Positions 32,794 through 41,008 of a stretch of DNA of 48,161 nt are shown here, piece after piece. The first letter of the stretch is position 1. Every line of letters begins with the position of its first letter. Source of the stretch: DAOSEC01 sp035362935 (GTDB taxonomy: Bacteria > Bacillota_I > Bacilli_A > ML615J-28 > CAG-313); NCBI GenBank assembly GCA_035362935.1, contig DAOSEC010000015.1:1-48161 (forward strand), written 5' to 3'. Below the pieces are notes generated by a model, which searched no databases, was not told the DNA's origin, and saw only the letters and a program-made list of their open reading frames with translations. The position numbers and the translations under genes were made by a program.

Positions 32794-35700
32794 CTAGCTC
32801 ATCCTCTTTTCTCACTTTTCTCGCATTTACCAAACAGTAAATAAGCGGAATGACAATCAATGTTAAAATGGTTGAATAAATGAGTCCACCAATTGCTGTA
32901 ATCGCAAGTGGTTGTAACAACTCTGCTCCATCACCAAAACCAATTGCCATTCCTAACAAGGCTAAAATGGTGGTTAAAGCGGTCATGAAGATTGGTCTTA
33001 AGCGCGTTTTTCCTGCTTCTATGATTGCTTGTTTGATTGTTTTACCAAGTTCCCTTAATTGATTGATGTAGTCAATCAATACGATTCCGTTGTTAACTAC
33101 TACCCCAACTAAAATGACAAGTCCCATGACCGAAACGATGTTCAAGCTTCCACCTGTTATGAGTAGTGCTAAGAATCCTCCTGTAAATGCCAAAGGGATT
33201 GTTCCCATGACAATAAGCGGATAGATCAAGGATTGGAACTGAATTGCCATAATCATATAAACAAGCAATATCGCAACCAGTCCAGCAATTAACAAATCAC
33301 CAAGTGCGTCATTGATTGCTTCGTTTTCTCCAGAAAACTCAACCACTATACCAGAAGAAAGAGCAGTAAATTCACTACTATTTAAATAGTCTCTAACAAG
33401 TCGATTTACTTCCTCACTGACTTTTGTAATGTTGTACCCTGTTTCAAGCGAAGCACTAACACTAAGTGTTCTATACTTTCCATCGGTATAAATCGATGAA
33501 AATCCAGTTTCTTTGGTAACTCGAACAATTGAAGTTGGTAAGTTTCCACTATAAACGCTTCCTTGTGAAAGCGAAGAAAGTGATGGTCTTGGATCAAGTG
33601 GATTCATCGATGTCACAAGAGAATTTGTTGCCTCATCAAATCGAATCATTGGATTTATGATGATCGCTCCTGCTGGTTTGCTTGGGTCTAAAAGTCCCAT
33701 CCCTTCAACAAGTTCAATGTTTGGCATGTATAAACGGAACGTTTCATCATTTTCCGCTAATTTTTGTTCAATGACTGGTAACATCGTGCGGTCAAACAAC
33801 TGCACCATACTTAAGAAAGCTTCTGCACTAATTGTTAAATTAAATGGATCTTGTGGAACAAATACGTTGTATTCTACTCCATTATCCACCACTTTTAACA
33901 TCGAACCGGTTCCAAAGCTAGTGATGTCAAATCCAAGTGCGTTGTAAAACACAGCGATGTTTCTTGACACATCGTTCACCGCGATGTTTGCTTTGATTGC
34001 TTCGTCTTTGTTGACGGTTAGCTTAATGACGTCTTCTCCCCTACTAATCCCTGGGTCAACCTTTTTTGTTCCTTCAACCGAATCAACAATCGATGCGATA
34101 CGGTTTGCGACTAACTCCATTGTATATAAGTTTTGACCTTTTACAACAATGTTAATCCCGCTTCCACCAAACATAAATCTTGTATTGTTTGATGCATTGA
34201 CTGATGATTCTAAGACTTGATCTTCATTTATATTATAATCTTCATAATCATATGTTAATAACAATTCTTCGACATAAATAGATACCTCAGCTGTTGTCAT
34301 CTTATGACCTTTGACTAATACGATAGAAATGTTTGCTGAATTTTGATTGCTTCCCATCATCATACCCATAAATCCACGAGACCCACCATATTGCATACTT
34401 ACCGTTTCAATGTCTGGGTGTTCTAGAAGTTCGGTCGATAGCCCATCTAATAAACTAGCAACTTTGGAAAATTCAATGTCTTTGCTGAAGGTAATCGATG
34501 CTTGAATCGATCCTTCATCTGATTGTGGCATTAACTCAAATCCTTTATTTATTGATAAGTAGGTTGTAAGTCCCAACAATGCAAGGACAATCACAATTGT
34601 GAGAGATTTGGTTACCTTATTTTTTAATACAAACCGAATGGATGTTTCATATGCTTTTTTCGTCGCTATGAGGGATTTCGATTCTTTGCTAAATTTTTGA
34701 TCGTTTAAGAATCTTGAACTCATACTTGGAACAAGTGACAATGCAATCACCAAACTTGCACCTAATGAGAAAGCAATTGTGAGTGCCATTGCCATAAAGA
34801 CATCCGAGATTAACCCACCAATGATCGCAACTGGTAAAAATACGGCTACGGTTGTGAGTGTAGATGCGGTAATCGCACCTAGTACTTGTTTTGCTCCAGT
34901 GATGGCAGCTTCTTGTTTGGATTTTCCTTCGCCAAGAAGACGATAGATGTTTTCAATTACAACAATTGAGTTATCGACCAACATCCCAATTCCTAATGCA
35001 AGTCCTCCCATCGAGATGATGTTTAAACTTACATTAAAGAGATACATCAATGCAAACGATGCAACTACGGATACCGGGATTGCAATCCCAACGATTAACG
35101 TTGGTTTTATATCCTTTAAAAATAGAAACAAAATAATGACAGCGAGCATACCACCAATGATGAGATTGTTTAGAATAGAATTAATCGATAATTTGATATA
35201 ATCTCCTTGATCAACAATGGTTGTATAGGATGCAACATATTCACTACTTGAGGTTATGTCTGTTAATACCTTATGGATGTTACTCGTTACTTCCGTAATT
35301 CCAACATCAGATTGTTTGCGAAAGGCGATTGATATGCCTTGTTCTCCGTTGATTTTAGCATATTGAGACGTAGCTGTATTCACAAATGTGATCGAATCAC
35401 TTAAATCCTCTAAGGTAATGATCGTATCGGTTCCACTGTCATAATAAATTTGGGTGCTTTTTAATTGATTGATTCCTTCAATTTTATTGCCAACATACAA
35501 CATACGAATATCAGATCCATCAGGAGTGATTCCAGCTAATCCTTCTATGTTTTGATCTTTGATCAGTTCAAGCACGTAGGATTCGGTTAACCCATAACTT
35601 GCTAACGTACTTGCATTTAACACAACTTCAATTTCTGTGCTTGCTGCGCCACTTAAACTGACATCAGCAACTCCTGCTATGCTTTGAAGTCGTGTCATAA

Positions 35701-36196
35701 TATCATTTTCCAACCATTTGGTTGTTTCAATTAAATTTTGTGTATCGTCGTTTAATCCAAAATCACGATATATCGTCACAGTTAAGACAGGTAACATGTC
35801 GGGACTAAATCGAATGATTCTTGGTTTTGCGACTCCTTCTTTAAACGAAATGTTATCTAAATTTTCTCTTAACTCTAAAAAGGCATAATCCATATTTGTT
35901 TCATCTGCGAATGTAATCATCACAACTGAGAAATGCTCACTTGAGGTCGATGACACACTTGAAAAGTTCGACACTTGAGAAGCAGTTGCTTCAATTCGTT
36001 TCGTTACTTCTGCTTCTACTTCATAAGGATTTGCTCCTTGATAGGTTGTTACGACAACTGCGTATGGTAGCTCCACATCGGGAAATAGTGATACCGGCAA
36101 TCTTGTAAGCGAAAAGATCCCTAAGGTAATCACGATTAACATTCCCATTAAGACTGTAATTGGTTTTTTCACACTATATGCACTGATGTTATTCAT
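32777..36196 (-). CDS. RND superfamily efflux transporter (HAE1/SwrC-like)
   Basis: A large proton-driven exporter of 1139 aa with twelve expected spans and two big extracytoplasmic loops. The N-terminus VKKPITVLMGMLIVITLGIF is the first span, then RLPVSLFPDVELPYAVV, the classical start of the porter domain. The proton-relay helix shows LALGIGMLVDNSIVVIENIY, where the second Asp of the common VDD is Asn, as in several relatives. The second half repeats the pattern with VMGLVILVGVVVNNGIVLID. A frame from 36256 begins upstream of any ribosome site; GGAGG before the ATG at 36196 decides. No membrane-fusion or outer-membrane partner is present, as in Gram-positive SwrC-type pumps. Substrate unknown. 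Confidence 0.92.
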   Translation of the reverse strand: MNNISAYSVKKPITVLMGMLIVITLGIFSLTRLPVSLFPDVELPYAVVVTTYQGANPYEVEAEVTKRIEATASQVSNFSSVSSTSSEHFSVVMITFADETNMDYAFLELRENLDNISFKEGVAKPRIIRFSPDMLPVLTVTIYRDFGLNDDTQNLIETTKWLENDIMTRLQSIAGVADVSLSGAASTEIEVVLNASTLASYGLTESYVLELIKDQNIEGLAGITPDGSDIRMLYVGNKIEGINQLKSTQIYYDSGTDTIITLEDLSDSITFVNTATSQYAKINGEQGISIAFRKQSDVGITEVTSNIHKVLTDITSSSEYVASYTTIVDQGDYIKLSINSILNNLIIGGMLAVIILFLFLKDIKPTLIVGIAIPVSVVASFALMYLFNVSLNIISMGGLALGIGMLVDNSIVVIENIYRLLGEGKSKQEAAITGAKQVLGAITASTLTTVAVFLPVAIIGGLISDVFMAMALTIAFSLGASLVIALSLVPSMSSRFLNDQKFSKESKSLIATKKAYETSIRFVLKNKVTKSLTIVIVLALLGLTTYLSINKGFELMPQSDEGSIQASITFSKDIEFSKVASLLDGLSTELLEHPDIETVSMQYGGSRGFMGMMMGSNQNSANISIVLVKGHKMTTAEVSIYVEELLLTYDYEDYNINEDQVLESSVNASNNTRFMFGGSGINIVVKGQNLYTMELVANRIASIVDSVEGTKKVDPGISRGEDVIKLTVNKDEAIKANIAVNDVSRNIAVFYNALGFDITSFGTGSMLKVVDNGVEYNVFVPQDPFNLTISAEAFLSMVQLFDRTMLPVIEQKLAENDETFRLYMPNIELVEGMGLLDPSKPAGAIIINPMIRFDEATNSLVTSMNPLDPRPSLSSLSQGSVYSGNLPTSIVRVTKETGFSSIYTDGKYRTLSVSASLETGYNITKVSEEVNRLVRDYLNSSEFTALSSGIVVEFSGENEAINDALGDLLIAGLVAILLVYMIMAIQFQSLIYPLIVMGTIPLAFTGGFLALLITGGSLNIVSVMGLVILVGVVVNNGIVLIDYINQLRELGKTIKQAIIEAGKTRLRPIFMTALTTILALLGMAIGFGDGAELLQPLAITAIGGLIYSTILTLIVIPLIYCLVNARKVRKEDELDECRD

Positions 36197-36209
36197 AATG
36201 TCCTCCTTG

Positions 36210-36225
36210 CCGTCCGAACGGTCGG
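36210..36225 (-). promoter_or_regulatory. Palindromic operator, presumed TetR-family site
   Basis: The 16-base palindrome CCGTCCGAACGGTCGG (12 of 16 bases symmetric, form CCG-N-CCG-NN-CGG-N-CGG) is GC-rich in an AT-rich leader. It lies at about +5 to +20 of the RND transcript and just ahead of the ribosome site. TetR regulators often bind such GACCG/CGGTC repeats; the regulator encoded in the same operon is the obvious candidate. Confidence 0.7.
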
Positions 36226-36236
36226 TCTTGAGTTCT

Positions 36237-36264
36237 ATTATATCTTTTTTTGTCAATTAGTCAA
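36237..36264 (-). promoter_or_regulatory. Promoter of the RND-tetR-peptidase operon
   Basis: Minus-strand TTGACT at 36264-36259, a 16-bp spacer and TATAAT at 36242-36237. The palindromic operator follows immediately. Confidence 0.65.
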
Positions 36265-36275
36265 TTGTTTTACAC

Positions 36276-36361
36276 AACAAAACAATGTAACATTTTTTTA
36301 CAAAATCTATTGACAGACGTAACATTGTTTTGTTATAATTATGGCGTAAAGCAACATTGTT
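36276..36361 (+). repeat. Repeated AACATTGTT element around the ABC exporter promoter
   Basis: A perfect 13-bp inverted repeat, AACAAAACAATGT (36276-36288) and ACATTGTTTTGTT (36322-36334), is separated by 33 bases. A third copy of the core, AACATTGTT, is at 36353-36361. The second copy overlaps the -10 element and the third lies in the leader, 32 bases further on (about three helical turns). The layout suggests a cooperative repressor operator. Confidence 0.6.
36310..36339 (+). promoter_or_regulatory. Promoter of the ABC exporter operon
   Basis: Consensus TTGACA at 36310-36315, an 18-bp spacer and TATAAT at 36334-36339. The spacer and -10 are covered by one arm of the inverted repeat. Confidence 0.8.
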
Positions 36362-36376
36362 AATAAAGGAGACCTT

Positions 36377-38020
36377 ATGAAATCACTACTATTAGAAAAT
36401 AAGAAAAAATTTATTCTATATGTCTTGGCTTGTTTCATCCCAGTCATAACACAATTAATGCAAATCTCGATCTTTGCGATGATCTTCCAAGCAGTTCAAG
36501 TAGCTACGATGGAGTATCTGAAACTTACCATTGGACTCGCCGTTGTCTTCATGTTCTTATCTGCTCTGTTTTTCATCATTTCAAGAATGATGAGAATCTC
36601 TTATATGAGAGATGTCTTGTTATCCCTTCGTATTCGAGCATTTGATAAGATCCTAAACACTAGCTACAAACATTTTAATAAAAAATCAAGAGACGTATAT
36701 ATCTCTAACTTAATCAATGACATCAATACTTTTGAAAACAGCTTCTTCATCTCACTGATTAACTTTATCTTCCGCTGTGGATTGTATGTTGTTGTACTCA
36801 CCGTTTTATTCTTTTTAGACTGGAGAATTGGACTGATTATCTTTGGTGTATCGATTCTAGTGTTGCTTATCGCAAAACTCTACGAAAAGAAAACAGTAAA
36901 GCTTCAAACCGATGTTTCAAACGAATTCGAGTCCTTTACCGTAAATGTTGCGAACACCTTTAATGGTCTTGAAATCTTGAAATTAAACAACATGGAACAA
37001 ACGTTCTTAGAAAAAAGCAATCATCAAATTAAAAAGCTAGAATTAAAAAAGTTAAAGTTTAACTTCTTCTCCTCGCTTCAAATTTATTCCAACGAAGCAA
37101 TTGGAATCGCAGTATTATTTGGGTTATTAATCTTCTTAATGTGGTCACTATCGACAGGAACAAGTTATGGACGAATTTTCTTAATTGTTCAACTATCTTC
37201 TACTGCGATCTTCCCACTCGTTAGTATGACCCCACTGATCAACACTTTAAAATCATCCAAAGCAATTTTTGAAAAAATTACAAAAGATGATTCGCTAGAC
37301 AATGATAAGAATGGCCGACCAAATCAATTTTCCTTCCATGATTCCATCAAAGTAGAACGACTAAACTTTGCATATGAAAACAAACAAATCTTCCAATCCC
37401 TTGATTTTACGATTCAAAAAGGTAAAAAATATCTCATCAAAGGACCAAGTGGAGCCGGGAAATCAACCTTAATCAAACTACTATCTATGATTTATGATGA
37501 TTATACTGGAACGATTACAATCGATGGAACCGACTTAAATGCAATCAAGCTCGCTTCCTTTAATGAAAAAGTTTCCTTCATCTATCAAGATGTCTTCTTA
37601 TTTGAAGCAAGTCTCAAAGATAATATTACATTATTTAAAGATGTATCCGATGAATGGGTCAATCAAGTATGCAAACTAGCTGGATTATCCGATTTTGTAT
37701 CTAATTTACCAGATGGATTACACACAAAAATAAGCGAAAATGGAAAAAATTTATCTGGTGGAGAGCGTCAACGAGTATCGATTGCTCGTGCGTTATGTAA
37801 AAAAAGTGAAATTCTATTCGTTGATGAAGCAACCTCTGCGTTAAATGACGAACTAGGGCGATCTATCGAACAAGCAATTCTTGACTTAAATGCGACGGTA
37901 ATCGCCATTAGTCATAAGTATTTTGAAGGAATCACCAACCATTACGATTATGTATTGGAATTAAAAGATGGTTATATCAATCAATATTCAGCTAGTGATT
38001 ACTTTGTGGAGGCAATCTAA
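36377..38020 (+). CDS. ABC exporter subunit A (fused membrane and ATPase domains)
   Basis: A half-transporter of 547 aa. Six spans cover about 12-290, with the first two at about 12-38 and 50-70. The nucleotide-binding domain has Walker A GPSGAGKS at 356-363, Q-loop Gln404, signature NLSGGERQRVSIA at about 458-470, Walker B ILFVDEA at 479-485 and the switch His513. All ATPase motifs are canonical. AAAGGAG precedes the ATG. The next gene encodes a second half-transporter with identical motif spacing (Walker A also at 356-363), so the two form a heterodimer, probably a drug, peptide or lipid exporter. The N-terminus lacks a peptidase domain. Substrate unknown; regulation is probably through the repeated element upstream. 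Confidence 0.92.
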   Translation: MKSLLLENKKKFILYVLACFIPVITQLMQISIFAMIFQAVQVATMEYLKLTIGLAVVFMFLSALFFIISRMMRISYMRDVLLSLRIRAFDKILNTSYKHFNKKSRDVYISNLINDINTFENSFFISLINFIFRCGLYVVVLTVLFFLDWRIGLIIFGVSILVLLIAKLYEKKTVKLQTDVSNEFESFTVNVANTFNGLEILKLNNMEQTFLEKSNHQIKKLELKKLKFNFFSSLQIYSNEAIGIAVLFGLLIFLMWSLSTGTSYGRIFLIVQLSSTAIFPLVSMTPLINTLKSSKAIFEKITKDDSLDNDKNGRPNQFSFHDSIKVERLNFAYENKQIFQSLDFTIQKGKKYLIKGPSGAGKSTLIKLLSMIYDDYTGTITIDGTDLNAIKLASFNEKVSFIYQDVFLFEASLKDNITLFKDVSDEWVNQVCKLAGLSDFVSNLPDGLHTKISENGKNLSGGERQRVSIARALCKKSEILFVDEATSALNDELGRSIEQAILDLNATVIAISHKYFEGITNHYDYVLELKDGYINQYSASDYFVEAI

Positions 38021-38021
38021 T

Positions 38022-39638
38022 ATGAAAAAACGAATTTATTATTTTAGAAAGATATACTTAGTTGTCTTCGCATTGCTAATTAATGCATATCTTGCTTACC
38101 GAATGTCATTTGCGATGAAAGATGTGATTGACTATGCATTAGCACTGGAATGGGACTCATTCTTCCAAGCATCAACCACATTAATCATCCTTGTCTTAAT
38201 CATTTTTCCAGCAAACCTTCTTTATTCTTATGTGAAAAATTACTTTATAAAAGATGCTGTAACGAAAATGAAAACAGACTACATCCAAGCAGTCTTTCAT
38301 AAAAACATCAATGAGTTTCAAAAAGACAACAATGCCCTTTACGTGTCGGCCTTAACCAATGACTTCAATTTAATCGAAAAAGATTACATTGAACAAATCG
38401 TGGGATTTGTCGAAGGATTTATCCAGTTCGCAACTGCGATCTTCATTATTGTTCTAATCAGTCCAATTCTTCTACTAATCGGGATTGGCGTCATCATTAT
38501 CAACGTCATCATCTCGAACCTTGCATCCAAACCTATCAAAAAGCATAACGAAGAACGTAGTGTGTTGTTTAGCGATTACTCTGGTTTTATCAAAGAGGTA
38601 TTATCTGCCTTTAACATCATAAAGACCAATGGACTAGAAGATCGTGTTCGTTCAAACTATATCGAAAAAAGCACCACAGTACAACAAAAGAAATACGTCA
38701 TTGACAAGATCATGTCGTTTATCTTCGCTGCTCAAAACATCAATTTCTCCATTACATTCTTAGGTCTAATGTTACTTGTTGCGTATTTGACCATTGTTGG
38801 AACCGTAACATTTTCTGGTGTTGTTGTCATCACCAATAACATCGACCGACTTATCGGACCGATTGCCCATCTATCCGAAGCAATCCCTAGAATCATTTCT
38901 GTAAAAGCAATCTTCAAACGAATCGATGAAACACTATTAAATAAGAATACACACGTTGAAACCGAATCTTTTGATGGATTAAAACAAGCATTAACCTTCC
39001 AAAACGTGAGCTTTGCATATGATGATAACGTGGTATTAAAAGATGTGAACATTTCCTTTGAAAAAGGAAAAAAATACTTGGTCATTGGACCAAGTGGTGG
39101 TGGAAAGTCTACCGTGCTACGACTTCTTAGAAAATACTTTAATCCCTCAAGTGGAGATGTTTACTTAGATCATGCGAACTTAAAGGATGTCAAAAAACAA
39201 GATTATTTCTCCAAAATTGCCAACATTGAACAATTAGTGTTTCTCTTTGAAGATAGCATCCGAAACAATTTAACGCTTTACAAAGACTATACCGAAGAAG
39301 AAATTAATGTTGCGATTGAAAAAGCAGGATTAAAAGATTTTGTAGATTCTCACCCTGAAGGACTTGATTACATGATTTACGATAACGGGAAAAACATCTC
39401 TGGTGGCGAAAAATCTCGTATCGCTATCGCAAGAGGTCTATTAAACAAAGCAGATATCTTACTTCTTGATGAAGCTTTTGCTAGTTTAGATCGTGCAAGA
39501 GTGAAAGAAATCGAACAAAGTTTACTTGCATTAACGAATGTCACAATCATCAATGTAAGTCATGTCATCATCGAGGAAAACAAACCTCTTTATGATCATA
39601 TCATGACAGTAAAAAATAAAACCATTCTTGTTTCCTAA
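38022..39638 (+). CDS. ABC exporter subunit B (fused membrane and ATPase domains)
   Basis: The partner half-transporter, 538 aa. The first span is at about 11-30, followed by five more. The ATPase domain has Walker A GPSGGGKS (356-363), Q-loop Gln404 in NIEQLVFLFED, signature NISGGEKSRIAIA (about 458-470), Walker B ILLLDEA (479-485) and the switch His514. An open frame extends upstream to 37968 inside the first gene, but GGAGG before the ATG at 38022 sets the start, one base after the stop of subunit A. Both subunits keep the catalytic Glu and His, so neither site is obviously degenerate. A bidirectional terminator follows. Confidence 0.92.
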   Translation: MKKRIYYFRKIYLVVFALLINAYLAYRMSFAMKDVIDYALALEWDSFFQASTTLIILVLIIFPANLLYSYVKNYFIKDAVTKMKTDYIQAVFHKNINEFQKDNNALYVSALTNDFNLIEKDYIEQIVGFVEGFIQFATAIFIIVLISPILLLIGIGVIIINVIISNLASKPIKKHNEERSVLFSDYSGFIKEVLSAFNIIKTNGLEDRVRSNYIEKSTTVQQKKYVIDKIMSFIFAAQNINFSITFLGLMLLVAYLTIVGTVTFSGVVVITNNIDRLIGPIAHLSEAIPRIISVKAIFKRIDETLLNKNTHVETESFDGLKQALTFQNVSFAYDDNVVLKDVNISFEKGKKYLVIGPSGGGKSTVLRLLRKYFNPSSGDVYLDHANLKDVKKQDYFSKIANIEQLVFLFEDSIRNNLTLYKDYTEEEINVAIEKAGLKDFVDSHPEGLDYMIYDNGKNISGGEKSRIAIARGLLNKADILLLDEAFASLDRARVKEIEQSLLALTNVTIINVSHVIIEENKPLYDHIMTVKNKTILVS

Positions 39639-39644
39639 CCTATC

Positions 39645-39681
39645 AAAAAAGGAAGATATCAAATCGATATCTTCCTTTTGT
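39645..39681. terminator. Bidirectional terminator between the ABC exporter and cvpA
   Basis: A 14-bp stem (39647-39660 with 39666-39679, core GGAAGATATC/GATATCTTCC) and a five-base loop. T-runs follow on both strands, so it serves the exporter operon from the left and the darA-cvpA operon from the right. Confidence 0.88.
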
Positions 39682-39690
39682 TTATTGATC

Positions 39691-40437
39691 TTACAATCCA
39701 CCTGTCAAATTCGCCAATATCGCATCAAAGTCAATGTTATCTGCGATAAATCCAGGTACTGGGTTGTTGTTATAAATCCAAAGGCCTATTTGCGATTCTT
39801 GGATCATGGTCATTACCGTTTGGTTTCCTGTTACAAACATCGTCGCAAGTGTAAACGCAACGATGATAAAGAGTGCAGCTTTCGCTAACCCTAATGTTGC
39901 TCCTAACAAACGATCGATTGCTTTCATTGTTCCCTTTTCAACCATCTTTCTGAGTGCTCTTTGGATGATCTTAAGGATAATCGATAAGATTGCAAACAAA
40001 ACAATCGAAGCCACAATTAAAACAATGACTTTCGCAATCATCGGACTCAAGATTTCTGCAATCGATAAATCAACAGGAATGCTATCCATGTTTTCAATTG
40101 CTTCTACAATTTGTGCTGAAATTGGAGCTGCAATGATATCTGGCAATCCTAATCCTGCTATCGCATCGGTTGCGAGTTGTGATACTTGGTTTCCAACCGG
40201 CACATCAAATGCTGGGTTCATATTCGCGATTGTTTCTTCTACTTTTCCAGCAACAAGTCCATTGATGTCATATACGGATTGTACCGCATCAACAACATAT
40301 TGTACTAAAAAGATCGAAAGAATCAATGCTAAAAGCGAACCTAGTAGGGTGACTAACTGATTGACAAAACCTTTGAAATAGCCGTATAAAAACATTACAC
40401 CAACTATCCCAATAATGATAATGTCTAATGTAGCCAT
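39691..40437 (-). CDS. CvpA family membrane protein
   Basis: A 248-residue protein with four membrane spans. The N-terminus MATLDIIIIGIVGVMFLYGY continues into KGFVNQLVTLLGSLLAL, the typical CvpA opening (LDIIILIIL..GYRKGF). Two further spans are near 135-160 and 190-210, with a long extracytoplasmic segment of about 70 residues between the second and third that is longer than in E. coli CvpA (162 aa total). Firmicutes CvpA-like proteins (YshB) are of unknown function; in Gammaproteobacteria the protein is needed for colicin V export and envelope integrity. GGAGGAG precedes the ATG. It follows darA by 18 bases. Confidence 0.85.
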   Translation of the reverse strand: MATLDIIIIGIVGVMFLYGYFKGFVNQLVTLLGSLLALILSIFLVQYVVDAVQSVYDINGLVAGKVEETIANMNPAFDVPVGNQVSQLATDAIAGLGLPDIIAAPISAQIVEAIENMDSIPVDLSIAEILSPMIAKVIVLIVASIVLFAILSIILKIIQRALRKMVEKGTMKAIDRLLGATLGLAKAALFIIVAFTLATMFVTGNQTVMTMIQESQIGLWIYNNNPVPGFIADNIDFDAILANLTGGL

Positions 40438-40455
40438 ACTGTCTCCTCCTAAAGC

Positions 40456-40779
40456 CTAAAGCTTTTCAAATCGTTCTACATCTATTACAAAGATAGTGGC
40501 TCCGCCAACTTTTACTTCTATTGGGTAAGAAGCAAACATTCCAAACTCATTCGGAATCGAATTTGGTACCAACTTCTTTCTGGTTTTACTGTAAGTACCA
40601 ATCACTTCAATTGCTTTATTGACACTTTCAGAATCGGTTCCAATCAAAAGCGTAGTGTTCCCTGCCATTAAGAATCCACCTGTGGTTGCTAATTTGGTTA
40701 CGAAGAAACGTTCCTTAATTAAATTAGACATAACTTTTGATGCATCCTCATTTGCCACGATTGCTAAAATAAGTTTCAT
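40456..40779 (-). CDS. darA: Cyclic-di-AMP receptor DarA (PstA, YaaQ-type)
   Basis: A PII-like small trimeric signal protein of 107 aa that binds c-di-AMP. The N-terminus MKLILAIVANEDASKVMSNL, the core TKLATTGGFLMAGNTTLLIG and the C-terminal YPIEVKVGGATIFVIDVERF agree almost residue by residue with B. subtilis and Listeria family members. The large loop between strands that closes over the ligand is shorter here (VPNSIPNEFGMFASYP). Presence of DarA implies a c-di-AMP cyclase elsewhere in the genome. AAGGGGG precedes the ATG. It is co-transcribed with cvpA. In Firmicutes darA more often lies near tmk and holB, so this neighbour is different. Confidence 0.95.
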   Translation of the reverse strand: MKLILAIVANEDASKVMSNLIKERFFVTKLATTGGFLMAGNTTLLIGTDSESVNKAIEVIGTYSKTRKKLVPNSIPNEFGMFASYPIEVKVGGATIFVIDVERFEKL

Positions 40780-40806
40780 ACTATGACCCCCTTATCTTCA
40801 CTCATT

Positions 40807-40812
40807 ATTTTA
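40807..40812 (-). promoter_or_regulatory. -10 element of the darA-cvpA operon
   Basis: Minus-strand TAAAAT lies 28 bases before the ATG. The upstream -35 region is weak (TTTTGT at 17-bp spacing). Confidence 0.4.
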
Positions 40813-40914
40813 CCACATTTTTTCATATTACAAAATGGTTTTTATAATTTTTATCTCAAAATTTCCTATTTTTTATAAAATGATAAAACGTTTCCATGAA
40901 AATGTCATTATTTC

Positions 40915-40943
40915 TTGAAAAAAAGGTGTTTTTTTGATATTAT
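40915..40943 (+). promoter_or_regulatory. Promoter of the WG-lipoprotein/ABC operon
   Basis: TTGAAA at 40915-40920, a 17-bp spacer and an extended -10 TGATATTAT (hexamer 40938-40943). The leader to the ATG is about 58 bases. Confidence 0.65.
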
Positions 40944-41008
40944 AACCTATGGTAAACTAAGGGCAATATTTACTTATTGCTTACTAACAATTAAAGGGGA
41001 TATATCAC

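Noticed and set aside
39806..40360. A 184-codon plus-strand frame inside cvpA
   Set aside because: It is the antisense shadow of a clear CvpA gene, with no start signals.
40871..40886. TGATAAAACGTTTCCA as a catabolite-response element ahead of the WG lipoprotein
   Set aside because: At least three mismatches to the consensus, in an AT-rich stretch where such matches arise by chance.
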